Source of the DNA: Toxorhynchites rutilus septentrionalis
Taxonomy: Eukaryota; Arthropoda; Insecta; Diptera; Culicidae
Assembly (NCBI RefSeq): GCF_029784135.1
Contig: NC_073746.1
Location: 243,508,307-243,572,306, forward strand
Reading direction: 5' to 3'
Length of the DNA: 64,000 nt
In this document: piece after piece, positions 48,149 to 60,580 of the stretch
How positions within the stretch are numbered: position 1 is the first letter of the stretch
How the letters are laid out: the number at the start of each line of letters is the position of its first letter
Notes under the pieces: model-generated
Database searches by the model: none
What the model was told of the DNA's origin: nothing
Seen by the model: only the letters and a program-made list of their open reading frames with translations
Made by a program: the position numbers and the translations under genes

Positions 48149-49889
48149 CAGGGTTGCTAACTGTTTTATTAAAAAATCAGAAAGAATTAAAATAAAAGTC
48201 AGGAAGAAATCATGATAGCTCAGATAGCTCAGTTCAGAAAATTCGGGCCGAATTTTTGGAAAACAATAGCACCATTTTTATAGGCAGACTTCCAAATATT
48301 TAATTTCATTATACACACTACATTTATATTATTTTGTTCTATAATCATTGTTTGCGATAAGGGGTCTTCGTAGCCTAATTGGTTGCGTGTCCGCTACTAA
48401 GCGAACGATCATGAGCTCATAGCTCAGAGCCCTCAACTGACCATCTTTGGGTGTTATTCTAGCTACAACGTTCACGCCATAATTATCAATTGATGGTACT
48501 CCCAGTCCCTTACCGCTCACATTACGTTCTGCTGCATCGGTAATTGGCACTATTGATAACACAACAATGGAAGCCTCATATCAACAGTCCCGTTGTGTAT
48601 ATAGTCCAACTGTGAACATTCGAACAACAGGAATACTCTTACGCCTAATTGGCTACTGTGTAATAGTTAAAACAAATGTTTATCGATAGATAGAAAATAC
48701 TCTTACGCCTAAAAATGGCTACAGTGTAACATACAACGAAATTCAGTTCTGTTATAGCTGAATGGCTTAATGAGCCTAATAAAATAAACAGATGGGATAA
48801 AAAAAATATTCGCGATATTTCACACAGCTTAGAGATTCTAGCCCCCCAGAACATGTTTGTTTTCTTATATTTTTTATGCTGGACATGATGTTGCTAGATA
48901 TATTTTTTGTTGCTTATATTTTTTGTGCTGGACATGATGATGCTAGATATGATGTTTACATAATTAAGAGAATTTTCCAGGGATCTTTTGAATGGTCATA
49001 TTTTTACCAGAAAATTTACTACAATAACTAAAAATCACCACAATGGTATGCAGAGTAATCAATATTCAGAATTTATTTTAATTCATCGTCCATATATACT
49101 CACCAAATCAGCAAAGCATATCAGCAGAAGAGGAACTGTTGATTTTTTTTTTAAATTATTCAGCCGATTTGAATCGATCATACATGTTGATAAAAAAGAT
49201 AGGTACAGTTTCGCACCAGGAGAGTTTAATTTCACGACCGGACTGCTATTATAACAGTTCTCATTTTCAACTCGGAATTTTTTAAATTTAATTCAATTCA
49301 ATCCTTTTACGAGTAGTGGCAACTATATTGCCATCAACCATTTTATTTCCTTCTCTTCTTTAACAAGAATTATGGCTTCTATCCTTATGTGGTAACTAGT
49401 TCTAATATCTAGCAACATGACTGATATTTTGAGCGCGAAAAAAATCAAAAACTGTTTATTTTGGAGCCATTTTTGTGTTAAACAACTCCCAATTTAGAGC
49501 AGCAAGAGCAAATTTCCCGAAAAGACATTGGAAAACAGTCAATTTGTTGAAGTTTTCAATACATATGAAGTTTCTAGAATCTGCTGAGTCTGATCAAGAG
49601 TTTTATTAGGTGTTTTTTTGTTAAAACTAACATCAAAAATTCAAATAAAAAAAAATTATGATTATCATCATGTATTCACCGCTAGACGGGCAGTGGAAAC
49701 TCAAGGTCCGTTAGAGGGTTAAATTATTTTGTAAAATTTTGCGGATAATTTTTATTTTTCGGTACAAAAAACTGGAAAAATCAAGATCATTTCAGAAAAA
49801 TCAGGCAAAGCTGAGTGTTTGTAAGCATATCTGGGATCATGCCAAAAAGTCTGGAAAATCCGTAAAAATCTGGAAGGTTAACATCTCTG
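48149..49889. mobile_element. hAT-like non-autonomous element, copy 3
   Basis: The left tip is cagggttgctaac. The right tip, reversed from 49889, is cagagatgttaacc. The flanking 8-mers gtcataca (48141-48148) and gtcatgca (49890-49897) agree at 7 of 8 positions. Subterminal aaatcag-type repeats lie at both ends. It contains SINE family 2 (48355-48815) and a 49-bp direct repeat (48863-48950, catgatgatgctagatat phrase twice). No transposase is present. Confidence 0.85.
48355..48815 (+). mobile_element. SINE family 2, copy 2
   Basis: It starts ggggtcttcgtagcctaatt and ends gatgggataaaaaaaa. It is collinear with the minus-strand copy at 25690-26125, with one extra internal duplication (the actcttacgcctaa phrase occurs twice, about 48637 and 48698). 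It is nested in hAT-like copy 3. Confidence 0.65.
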
Positions 49890-49899
49890 GTCATGCATT

Positions 49900-51680
49900 A
49901 TCTAAACGGAAATCCCGCGTTCTGATTGGTCGATTGGTACCAACAGTCTTAGCTCTCCCAGTTGCTCATTTAACACGAATACGGGGCTGTGCAGTGAAAT
50001 ATGCGTATGTGATTGATTTTCTGCTGATGTTCCTCACACATATCACATGTTTCTGAAGGTTGAGAGTTTAGTTCAAGTTGAGTCTTGGAGAGTTCATTCG
50101 CCTCTAGTTCAAGTTTTCCAAATTCGGCTTTTCAAGCCCCCATAATTCAAAAAGTCATTGGCATCACTGACAATGAAGCAAGATGCGCCGGCCCTTGTTC
50201 TCAATCGAGAGAATTTTGCATGCATTTGCGCATATCGCTAGATGTTCAGTTCCTGAAGGGAAGCGAAAACTGTATCCCAAGTTCCACCCACCCATTTTAT
50301 GCCGTCAACCAAAGGAAACCAAAAAAGAAACAAAATAACAACCGAAATAATGACAATGAAACATATCAACAGCAGTAAAGATTTTACAATATCCTGTCAC
50401 AACGAATCGGATTACCTTGCAAGAACGCATCGTCCGATTTGAGCTGTCCATTGATTTGGGTGCGTTTCCGCCCAAGGGAGGTTTATAGGGCGAAACAATT
50501 GAAATTGTGAAGGAAATCGAAAATCATAGTAGTGTTATTATCATATATTTTTCGGCCTGCTGGACTGGTTCTTCTCGATCCGACGACTAATCACCATCCT
50601 TCCGCCATCATTTCTCGATGGTGGAGTGAAGAAAAACCCAACTATCGAACTAAACGACCCTTTTCAGGGTCCTCAATTTTCAACCAAAAATTTAGTGATG
50701 GAATTTCTCGAACATATCCGCAATCCTTTTGCAGCAAATAGCTTATCGTATTTTTACATTTTTTATATTGTTTGAACTACTAAAACAAAAATCAGATGAC
50801 TTTCAAATAAAAATTTAACCAAACTACAAGCATTTTTCTCATTTCACCCTTGAGACTTTTTTTTTAGTGTACGGACATGGCACAGAACAAAAAAAAGTTC
50901 TTGCAAACGAGATTGAAACGAACATTTTTTCTTAAATCTTCAGTTTGATTGTTATAATTTTGAAATTGTACAACAACCTCCCTCTTTTATTTGTACTTCC
51001 TCATGTACCGTGATCAAATCATCTCATGTCCCATCCCTCTGGCTGCCACTGTGTGTAAAACCCACGAGGCTGAGAGCCCGGAATATCCATCTCCCAATGA
51101 CGGATAAAAGTGCATGCACGAGCGCGCATGCATGTACTCAAATCACAGCCAAAGGCCAAGAGGCCTCCGCTGTCTTTGGGGTTAGGCACGAGACATACCG
51201 ACAGCGTTTGGCCAAATACTGCTGCGTGTGTGTTTGCTGGGAGTGCCGCAATAAAACATAATCATTCCAATGATCGTAAAAAAAGATGAAATTAATAATA
51301 CAGTGACTTTTAGCGGAGCCATAAAATTTGCGATTTTACGACGAGAGATTGAGTGGCAAAGGACGGCGCAATTCCTTTGTCGCGGCGTCATTGAGTGTCA
51401 GATTCAATTAAACGTAAACAAAACACCTCTTTACAAGATTGTTTGACGGGGCGTTTCCGCGTTCCTTGATTGGGACAGTTATCGCAAAGACAGAATGGTG
51501 CAGACTAGACTTCCCTGAATCCGGAACAAACGTAGAATCGACGCGACGGTCCAGTTTCCTAACTCCTAGAATACCTCAGCTAGTAGCCTCGCTATCATCG
51601 AAGGTTGAAGAAATCTAGACCGAGTCCATAAATGCTCTGCCTAACCTAAATTGAAACAAGTAGCTTTTTGTTTAAACAAT
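49900..51680. other. non-coding flank downstream of svp
   Basis: No coding similarity was found. The transposon load falls sharply here compared with the preceding 50 kb. The frame at 50085-50378 is A-rich and lacks motifs. From the gene's orientation this is either intron (canonical isoform) or 3' flank (read-through isoform). Confidence 0.4.
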
Positions 51681-51956
51681 GGGAAGGGAAACGATCCGCG
51701 TCGATTTATTTTTCATTCTATAAACTTGGTTCTATACATCGCGCTCACTTCAATGGTCTACTACTAACTAGGGTAACGAATAAGTTAAATAAATAATCAA
51801 TAAATACACTAATAAATAATACACTCTAGTTTTTTACAAGCAATACATACAGGGGAACAAATTTACAGTCTAACGTTAGTCAGTTATTACGACGCTTCAA
51901 GTGTTGCCAGTCGAAACGTTGTAACATCTGTGCAAGGTACAGCTAAGCACTACAAA
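51680..51956 (-). terminator. svp: putative 3' UTR and poly(A) signal of the svp read-through transcript
   Basis: After the TAG stop the minus strand becomes AT-rich and non-coding. The first AATAAA hexamer on that strand is at 51710-51705 (TTTATT on the plus strand), about 250 bases past the stop, followed by an A/G-rich stretch. This would give a short 3' UTR for the type-2-like mRNA. The hexamer is common in AT-rich DNA, so cDNA evidence is needed. Confidence 0.35.
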
Positions 51957-53284
51957 CTATCGTCTATTCCACGGGCTGTACGGGGAAAATTTGTACTCGG
52001 AGCTAGCACTATGGTTAAGGTATTTGGGCCCAGGTGTACCCTGCAGGCTACCGTTCGCGTACGGACTGAAAATGCCGGCGGTACCGAAGCTGGGCACAAA
52101 GGGAGACGAACCAACGCCGCCGTAAGGACTACTACTGGTGAGGTTGACAAAGTCATCCAGCGTTCCGTGGTAGGACCGGTTGGGGGTCGCTTGGAAGTGG
52201 AATAACGATGCCGGCAGGGGTGGGGTTTTGGACTGGGCATTGCTGCCGAACAGTGCACCCACACCGGCCGCCATAAGCGAGTTACCTGTAGTGCCCGAGT
52301 CACCCCGCGAGGTCGGGAGGTTGTTGTTGGCGGTTTTTAGATCGTTGTTGTTCAGAGGGGTCGTCGAGCTGGTGGTGCTGACGGTGGTTGGCGTCTCACC
52401 TGGGACTACCGCCGTGGAGGTGGTCACCGAGGGGGAAGCCAATGAAGCCGGAGCTGTGCTCTCGGAAACGCTCACCGTCAGCGAGCCAGTCGAGGACGAA
52501 CCCGAGTGATTGATGAGCGAGGAGTTCCCGCTACTGCTGTTGGTAGTGTTTAGTGAACTGTTTGGTGATAACAAGCTAGTGTTGCTGTTAGTCGTGTTAG
52601 TGGGTAGCTGAGAGGAGAGCTGGTACATTTGCATCTGCACCAGATGGATGAGGTCGGATTCGGTTTGCAGGGTTTGGAGTGAGGAGCTGATCTTAGCAAG
52701 CAGAGCGTGGACATCCCCGAAGAGATAGTCCAGCATTTTACCTGTGGTGAATAGGACTATTGCTTTCAGACAGGAGTACTCGGCGGAGTCTACGTGCAGT
52801 GCTTTCAGCTTTTCCACCTGCTCCTGGAATATCCGTATGTGGTCCATGAAGGCAACCACCCGGTCGGCGGCCATTGGCGATGCGTGCAGGCCGGCCGCTG
52901 CCAGCAGGGGTGCCACATGCAGTGGCATCGAGCACTGGGAGGCGTTCAGTACGAACAGCTCGGACCAGACTAGTCGCAGCAGCGCTACCTGGTCCGTCAC
53001 CTGGAGATCCGGGAAGAAGGGTATATTGCGGGCCCATTCGACGGCCGAGAACAGTAACCGAGCGGCCAGCTCGCAGATATTGTCGATGCCCATGATGTTG
53101 TTCGTCTGCATACACTGGCCGTACCGGGACGTTGGGTAGGGTTCCGCTCGCAGCAGGAGCGAAATGTAGGAACTAAGATACGAGTGCCCGTTGAAGCCGG
53201 ATACGGCGTCTCCGTTTGGTATCGAGTACTGGCCGTATGGAAGGCCCGGTGGTTGTGACGGAGGAACGCGACCTCGTTGCACTG
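51957..53284 (-). CDS. svp: seven-up (COUP-TF nuclear receptor), LBD exon read through to an alternative C-terminus (type-2-like isoform)
   Basis: This is an internal-to-terminal exon of the orphan nuclear receptor seven-up, a nuclear transcription factor that represses or modulates hormone-response-element genes and sets photoreceptor, neuroblast and heart cell fates in flies. The frame opens after a splice acceptor with a GTG valine codon at 53282 (Val-Gln-Arg-Gly-Arg, the hinge after the DBD), so there is no true start codon here. Counting that Val as 1, residues 35-180 match the COUP-TF LBD almost residue for residue: [56 protein letters not shown]. At residue 181 the family sequence stops and a new tail runs to a TAG at 51959-51957. 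Residues 182-223 look amphipathic and helical, 224-335 are Ser/Thr/Asn-rich, and 336-441 are rich in Pro, Ser, Gly and aromatics. Drosophila svp type 2 likewise diverges within the LBD. The upstream DBD exons are outside the window. Confidence 0.9.
52736..52745 (-). promoter_or_regulatory. svp: internal 5' splice donor of the svp LBD exon
   Basis: On the minus strand the junction reads ACAG|GTAAAA, with GT at 52741-52740, a close match to the MAG|GTRAGT consensus. It falls exactly at the residue where this protein leaves the COUP-TF family sequence. Using it gives the canonical receptor. Ignoring it gives the long read-through tail. The choice between the two would be set by donor strength and competing use of the poly(A) site downstream of 51957. 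Confidence 0.8.
52742..53284 (-). CDS. svp: seven-up LBD exon as spliced in the canonical (type 1) isoform
   Basis: This is the same exon ended at its internal donor. It is 543 bases: two bases completing an Ala codon (the family reads Arg-Glu-Ala-Val), 180 full codons, and the first G of a split codon. Both flanking introns are phase 1. The last residues are KAIVLFTT, and in the family the next residue is Asp (GAY) followed by Ala-Cys-Gly, so the terminal G fits a spliced Asp codon. This piece carries LBD helices 3 to about 7 and much of the dimer and ligand-pocket scaffold. Helices 8-12 with the AF-2 helix must come from a downstream exon at lower coordinates, which I did not find by eye. 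In Drosophila the type 1 protein is the full-length-LBD form. Confidence 0.85.
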
Positions 53285-53322
53285 CTGTAATGAAGAAAGG
53301 GGAAACAAGCGAAAAAAAATGA
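53285..53322 (-). promoter_or_regulatory. svp: 3' splice acceptor and polypyrimidine tract upstream of the svp LBD exon
   Basis: Reading the minus strand into the exon there is a long T/C-rich tract ending in tttcttcattacag, with the AG at 53286-53285, followed by the exon sequence CAGTGCAACGAGG. Splicing here supplies the Ala-Val-Gln-Arg-Gly-Arg hinge found in all COUP-TF proteins. An alternative AG three bases further in would delete one codon; the family alignment favours the first. Confidence 0.75.
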
Positions 53323-56300
53323 GGTTAGAAAGAGTGTCGGGGACCAAGAGCGTTCGATAGTCCGCTCATTAGCAATTCAGAGCCATGCTGGAAATCGATT
53401 AACGCATGCACAGTGTTGAGTGTCGAGTGTCACGTCGTCGCGTTACCGTCATTCAGTTTCATTTGCTTAGCCATCGATTTAAATATTCATATTCTGCTGA
53501 GGGTCGTTTTTTTCAACGTGTCCGCAAACCACTTAAGGGTCACGCTTGTCTCCTCACACACAAACTGTATTATGTTGTAATTGTCGTCGCGAGGACAGTT
53601 TTTGTAGTGTCTGATTAGGAATGGAAATGAGTTGCCGATGATTGGTATGGCTGAGTATGCATTGGTGTACACAGCCAGGTCGGAGGAAAATTTGATAAGC
53701 TACTCGCGCCCATTACCGGCGATCTGATCCTTCGGTGTACTTCGACAGAAAGACGCGCACCGAAAGCGTGAGAATCACAGGGGACAGGGCTCAAACTAAC
53801 CACCGGAATGAGTAATGGTGTCAATAAAAATAAAACAAGACTCGTTACATTTCTTCCAGCGAATGATGATGCGGTGTGGAAGGAGCAAGAAAAATATATT
53901 TAAAAACGGACAAGACTTTGTAGTTTCGCGTGAACCGCCCCGACGACATTACCGCGTTTTCCGCCCTGGCTGGCTGGCTGCGGCCATGGTTCACAGAAGA
54001 GAGCAGCAGCGAAATTATGCAAATTGCCCAGAAACGAACACGAAATTAACAGAAGTTAACCGATTACCGGCAGAGAAAGAGAGATCGATCCCAAGTGGTG
54101 GCGGCGGCGGTCGCTTGTTTAAAAAGATGTAAAGTTGATGTAATGATGATGAATATATTTAGCACAAATTGGCCGCCGGCACTATTCGGGAGGAATGGGT
54201 AATTGAATAAAAATTGAAAAAACCGCAACGCGATCCGATTGTTGAGCACAGACGGCGCAGGCAGCGCACAGAGCGCGCTGGCCAAGGAATCATTTCGGGT
54301 GGGACGGGATATGGGCCGCTCTAGAGCTCCAGAGCGCTTGGAGGGCGGCTTCGACTGCGAAGAAAACATAAATCAGATAATTAAGCTTATCGCTTTTGTT
54401 TTCACGGTTTCGCGGCCCAGTCTCCGCAGTTGTTATTGCGCTGTTGTTGGGTATGGCGTGGTGACCCACGCGGAAACTCGCCACGGTGTATCGATACGCG
54501 CCGCGATGCTGCTCTAGCCCTCTGGCGGCTAATTCGTTATCTTCACCTTTCGAGTCGGCGGCGGCTCAGTTTGCTCGTTGATAGTTTAGCGGGGTAATCA
54601 TCATCACCGATGGGCTTCATATAGTGTACAATTTTTTGTTTGGGAGCTCCACTCGTGTTTCGCTTTTGTTTTCTAGGGTTAGTAAGGGGCGCTCTGTGTG
54701 TGTTAACACATACACGCGCGGGCATCGATTATTGATGCTATTTAAAATGAAATAAAATAACCGATAAATCTTCAATTTTCATTTCTTGCGCGACTTGGGG
54801 CTCGGTTCGAAGCCGCGCCGTAGCATTTTCCCACAAATCATGGTACGACAGACAGCGCGAACGATGACGGGATAAAATACGGCCCAAACTGGCAGGCAAG
54901 TTGGAAGAAACTAATCATTATTGTCGTTTAGAAGATTTTTCACAATGCTTGATGATTGAGAAATTTTCACGCCATTTGTTGGTGTTTTTTGCTGGCGGAT
55001 CGGTACGTCAGATTGGGATTTCTGGTTCGGAGTGCCGCCGGAATACCATAACGCACGTGACACAACACGAGTCGCGAAGCGCAAAGTAAGACAGGGCAAA
55101 AACATGCGAGAAGAATATCACGATAAAATTTGAATATTTTATTGAATTTGTGCGGAATTGATGAAGCGCTATGTCTCTCCCGGCAGCATGCGGGTTACAA
55201 AGAGGGATAAATTCTACAACCGCCTGGGGATTGTGAGGCGGGATTCCAGGGAACGAGCTGAGTGCTGCCAACATTGTTTCCAGCGAAAAAATGCTGAGCT
55301 TTTCCAAGCACTCGGGAAGCCCAGAGATAACGGCCCGTGGTACATGGGTCCATGGGTGTATCGCGGGTTTTTTTTTTCGTTGGCACCTTTTCGCGGGGAC
55401 TGGAGTGGCACATCCGATGGAAAAATAATAACGTGAAAAAGTATCACCTTATCACGATGAAAAGTTTCAGGTGAGCACAAATGCCATCAATAATGGCACT
55501 ACCACGTGTGGGCAGCCAATACCCGGAAATCGGAAAAATTTGCACGCAGGAAACAGTTTGCGAAACGGTGGACATCCGATGGAAGTAAACCGCGTGAAAA
55601 AAAACCGCTCAATTGAAAATGAATAAATTACAATTGCGCGCGACACTATCGAGTAGCTGATTTAGATAAGAGGAACTGCTTTATAAAATATATTTCACTG
55701 CCCTCTAGTGTTCGACCTCCCGGACGCAACCTTTTGATCGTGTGCGTGCCAAATGGAATAAATTGATATTGTTTAAATGCTGCACCGTTGGTGGTAGTGC
55801 AACAGGTGCCTTTGCCGCGAGATGGCGGTGGTAAAAAAACAAGTTTGACAGCCCGCGACTCGCTCGCTCCCGCAAACCGCGCACCCGAGGGCGTATTTGT
55901 TTTTAACGTCTCTCTTTCTGGCCGGATTGAACCCATTTAGACCCTGGAACACGACAATCACGCTAGCCCCGGTACGGTACGATATGGTCCGCGAACAAAT
56001 GCTTGCAAATAATTAATTATTTCTGAGGTCCGGATAAACTCGAAACTCACGAAATTAGCTCCGAGCGAAACAGCTGAAATCTTCATCTCCCAACCGATCC
56101 GTCCTTGCCTTTCCCGTCCGTTTGTTTGAGCCGTGGCAGTGGAGACCGCGCGGGATCAAGATTCATGTGTCTCGTTTTATTTGCTTTGCTTCGCGTCTGC
56201 AGTCTTTTTTTGGATTTGCTTCTCTCAACACAAGGGCGGCTGGCTGGGAGGGGGCGGAACCCCATTCGCCCTCTCTTTTAATTTGTTCAAACAAGCCCAA

Positions 56301-59300
56301 ACTGATTCCGGAGCGACACGAACTTTGGCAGGACTCATGTCGGTACAAATCGGATAAGGACGATCCTTCGTGGCGTACGTAGCCGCAAGATTCGCCATTC
56401 GCGTATAGAGCCACACACAGGTGGCGCCCCTGGTGGTGGCGGTGGAATTCATTAACTTTGACAGCTGACCGAACTCTCGGGGGCTGCATGGGCACCCGGT
56501 CGTGAGTGATCGCGCATCAAGATTCCTTCACGACGTTCCCAGTAGATCACCGTTGTCTTCGTCTTCTGCGGGAGTTTCTCGTGGAGAGATGATTTGTTTT
56601 GTTTTGGAGGTTGTGTATTAAAATCAAAAAAAAAATCACAGTCAAATTTTCAACATGCAGATTCACAGTCTAAAAATAGCATATCACGTAGCGTTGTTGA
56701 TTTCTTCGGGCTGTAATCTCATTTCACAATAACGCCGATTTTTTGTTGTTGTATTCAATCAATCGCGAATGCAACATTGTAGTCGGGCCAATTTAAACTG
56801 TCCGCCATATCGATATCATCCATTTCGCACCTTTTCTCATTGCTTTAATGCCAATTTGCATCATCGGTCGCGGGACCGGCTGGACCAGAAAGCGGCCGAT
56901 ATGATTATACACGCACTCCGGACGAGATTGCATTCACTCCCATTACCGGTTCGGTCGATCTTCCCGGCGAGTAATAACTCGCCGGATAATTCAAATTTTC
57001 CCAATCACAACAAGCCGCGTCGGCTCGAAATGGGCCGCCGAGGAAGGTCACATCGAAGGGAGGCACTCTCATAATCGGAATCACACAGTTTCTGTATTAT
57101 GGATGTTTTGTGTTCCACTGACGGGTGGAAAGAACCGCAAACCGACCGCACAATCATTTGCGATTTTCCGATAGCGCGTCCGGTAATGATGATTATGAAA
57201 TTGATTTTATTTATACCAATTTGCCACCTCTAACCGCTCGTTTCTGCGTGTTCTGCGCTAACCAGGGGCTTGTTTCGGGTCAGGGACGTGATTTCAATCA
57301 ATTCGATGGGGGGCTAATTGGGATTTTGGTCCGGGTTCAGGGGTTTCGACAGGCGCGATCCACCCTGACAATTGAACAGCCACTCCAATTCTGTTGACAT
57401 GTCTCCCTGTGATTTCTCTCTGTTCGAACCCATATGAAATGTCCTCGGAGAGCGCGTTTCAGGAGTCGAAAGACAACGAACCTACCGCATTTCTGGTTGC
57501 ACCTTATTCACGCTGACTCAATTTTTTGTTTCTTTTGTCCTTCGCGCACGCAACATTCTCATTGCGTTCATTTGTTCCATTCTTCAAACCGAAGCGAAGT
57601 TTCCAATCGCCATTTTCACAGCGAATTGAGACATTCAATTATTAGAGTAGTTTATGTTCGAATGGCAGTTTCGTTGTTGTATTCGAAACGCATTCACGAT
57701 GAGTCAATAGGCCGTGAACCTGAGAAATCAGCTGCTGGCGCAGGTGGTGTTGTGGTAAGCGTGACTGCTATGCGCTCCTTTTCCCTTCAACACCCTTTTT
57801 TTGGAAGACTTCAGGGCCAACCCAGTTTGATGATACAAACGGATGAGACCTACAGTAGAATAGCTGCGAGTATCATATCGCAAGCAAGATAAGACACTTT
57901 GACGATGATGAACACTTCTATATTTCTCTCCCTAAACTAATATGATATCTGCTCCGAGATTTGCTTTGAAACTCAATCTACACATTCCAGGTACTGACGA
58001 CCAAGCTTCAGTTTTTGTGAACTTGCAGGATGTTTTCGCTTCAATGCGTCCAGATGAACCATATTTGTCATTATGACGTCAACGAATTCGAGTGTTGCGA
58101 CGCCAATTGATGTCTTCAACCCTCAAATGATGACACAATCTGCACAGAAAACGGTAGAAACAGTTGAGTCGCTTGGTAATTGGAAGTAAATACTGGCGAT
58201 GGAAACATTTTACACTGATGCAAAATTTACTTCTCGATTCCTTGTTTGAAAATATTCTAAATCTTTTAAAAGAGGCATCTTCTAATATGATCCTTACTGA
58301 TCCAATAAAGCAGAGATAGTTCCCGCTTGCTCCAGGCGATAAAAAATTGTTAACCCAGCTGGCAACAGATGCCATACTACTGAGGACATTACCGAAAGTA
58401 CTCATCAACAAGCTCAACAACAACGAGCAGCTCTACACTCATTATGGTGCCGCGATGAGCATTCGCCTCATTCAGCTGAAAATAGCACACACAGCAGCAA
58501 AGTACATTAGCTCACCCTAAATGGGACCCGTTGTCTCAGCCGGGACATTATCTTAAAAACTCCTCGGTTCCGAAATGGTCCACCTGCTTCTGCGGTATCA
58601 CTCGGCTTTACTTTAATGCTAAGAATGCGTTTCCCGAGCTCTTGCAGGGGGAAAAGTTTTTCCAACACAATTGTTCTTATCGCCGGTGACTTGGTCTTTG
58701 AAAGACGGTGGCAATATCTGTGCGGTGAAGTTTTCGTCGGGGAATTCAACCCGGTTGACCAGTGTTGGGAGGCTGTTGAAGAGATTGGCGTCCCGTCTAC
58801 CGGTTCGCAGCATTCCCGTTTGAGAACAAGAGAATTTACATTCTCCACTTTGCTCAATTTATCAGCTGTCAGCTAGATAAAAATGAGTAACGATTTGTCT
58901 TCTTAGCGTGCATAAGTGGGAAAGTTGGCACAAAAAAATGCATTACCTAAAGTAGCAAACATCGGTTGCCATCACACAGTGCTTTTACGGTTCAATGATT
59001 TTCTTGGAAAATGTTTCTCTCGTTGCACGGTCCCGACCAGGCTTGGTGCTAAACATTTGCTCCCGGAGGGTGTGAAAATATTATAAATTTAAATTAAATT
59101 TGCATAAAATCATTCAAACGGGTTTTTTTTGTTCGTCCTCTCAAACGGGAAAACAAAATACTTTGTTGCTCCATCCCGCTCCGAACTAACCGCCCGAAGT
59201 CGGCGCGAATGCGTGTTGATTTTCAGTCTCGGGCCAATTATGGCGCACTATGTGTACGTGAATAATGGCTTAATCACAATTATAATTTTCCGGCTTGCTG

Positions 59301-60580
59301 CATTGCTGATTAATAGCATTTCACCTGGTGACTTGGCATGACATCAAACTAATAACTTTGTTTACATTACGGGGAACAGGTTTTGCGGCTGTCAGCAATC
59401 CAATTGATCCATTTGTGAGGTTTGAGCCATCACAAAATCGCTCATCACTACTTGGAAACAGAAAAATACATACGAAACCGGCAAGCAATAATATAATTTA
59501 TATTTAATCTGATACATAATCAAGTTAATCTTATAAACTCAACACGATACTTGATACTCTCCCTCCCCTGAGTTCAGGTTCTTGCTTGCTCTTCGAAATA
59601 CGACGCACACAAGCTGCTGATCCCTGGACATGAACTGCTGCAACATATTGTGTCTGACTGTTACATTACCACGATTTTTTTACCTTCCAGTATCCATCTG
59701 TGTGTTGTTTTCACCGTGCACATTCACTGGGGTCTCGCATTGCCTCCGTAATCGGCAGCCAGTCAGCCAGCAAGCAAGTTCCTATTTCTCATAAAACATG
59801 CTGCTTCTTTAACCTTCCTTCCGCGGGGGTTTTCTCCGGCGTGGAACAAACGCTTATCAGCGGTGGAATATCGCGTAAATCTCGCCGTCGGAGGAAGAGG
59901 GCGCACGAGAGCACGCTCCAGTTCCTGGTTATCATTTCTTCCCCGGGGCCCGACACCTTGGGGTCGCACTGGCCTTTTTTCGGTGTATATTCAGCAATAA
60001 ACTGAATTTCCTATCTTTGCTCTGTGGTGGGATGCAGTGTTCCTTGGTCATCGGTGAAGGTTTGGTCTATCTTAGCTGTTGTGCAGTGCTTCTTGATCGC
60101 GGAGTGAACCGATGGAATCAGAGAGGAGAGGGAAGCAGAAGATGGCTAGCATTGCTAGACATTTGGACGATCTAATGGTTCAACTGCTGCAATATGCTTA
60201 CGACGAAGCGAATCCACCCGCGATCGCGCTACCGCACTGTTTTATTTCTTTTTGGGGCGATTCGATGCGGTGCGATGAGCCGTACTCAGGGTCTAGTGGT
60301 CATATGAAATCCAGGGAATTTGCGACGGCAACTTTTAACGGGGGTCAAGCAAATCAAAGAGTTAAATTTTAGAGCCCTCTATGATGTTCGGAACCGTTTG
60401 TGAAAAATATAAACAAACAGAAAAACAAATAAGCACGGAATCTTCGTATCAGCTGCCATGACTGTACGGTCCAACTTGAATATTGTAATAAAAGGATTAC
60501 TCCCAGATCGATAATACGTTTGTGTAAAATTTATCACGTGTATCAGTAAGATAAACATGTACACGATAAAATTCTGTTAT
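53323..60580 (-). other. svp intron upstream of the LBD exon, largely single-copy
   Basis: This long stretch contains no reading frame with recognisable protein similarity on either strand. Open frames of 60-150 codons occur (for example 57434-57892 plus, 58079-58423 minus), but they have ordinary low-complexity composition and no motif I know. Base composition is more GC-rich than in the left part of the window, and transposon remnants are scarce. From its place it is the intron between the DBD exons (beyond the right edge) and the LBD exon. Such introns in developmental regulators often hold enhancers, but I can point to no specific site from sequence alone. Confidence 0.5.

Noticed and set aside
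51930..53139. Plus-strand open frames at 51930-52205, 52180-52509, 52744-53139
   Set aside because: They lie opposite the svp exon and are by-products of its GC-rich codons; no family similarity.
51950..53347. Minus-strand frames 51950-52303, 52738-53115, 52997-53347
   Set aside because: Out-of-frame shadows of svp.
57434..57892. 152-codon plus-strand frame
   Set aside because: No recognisable motif, atypical His/Ser/Arg-rich composition, no splice context. Possible A-box-like phrase gtggtaagcgtgactg at about 57752 has no B-box, so not called as a SINE.
58079..58857. Minus-strand frames of 114 and 116 codons suggesting a gene or retroelement
   Set aside because: I could not match reverse transcriptase, integrase, gag or transposase motifs.
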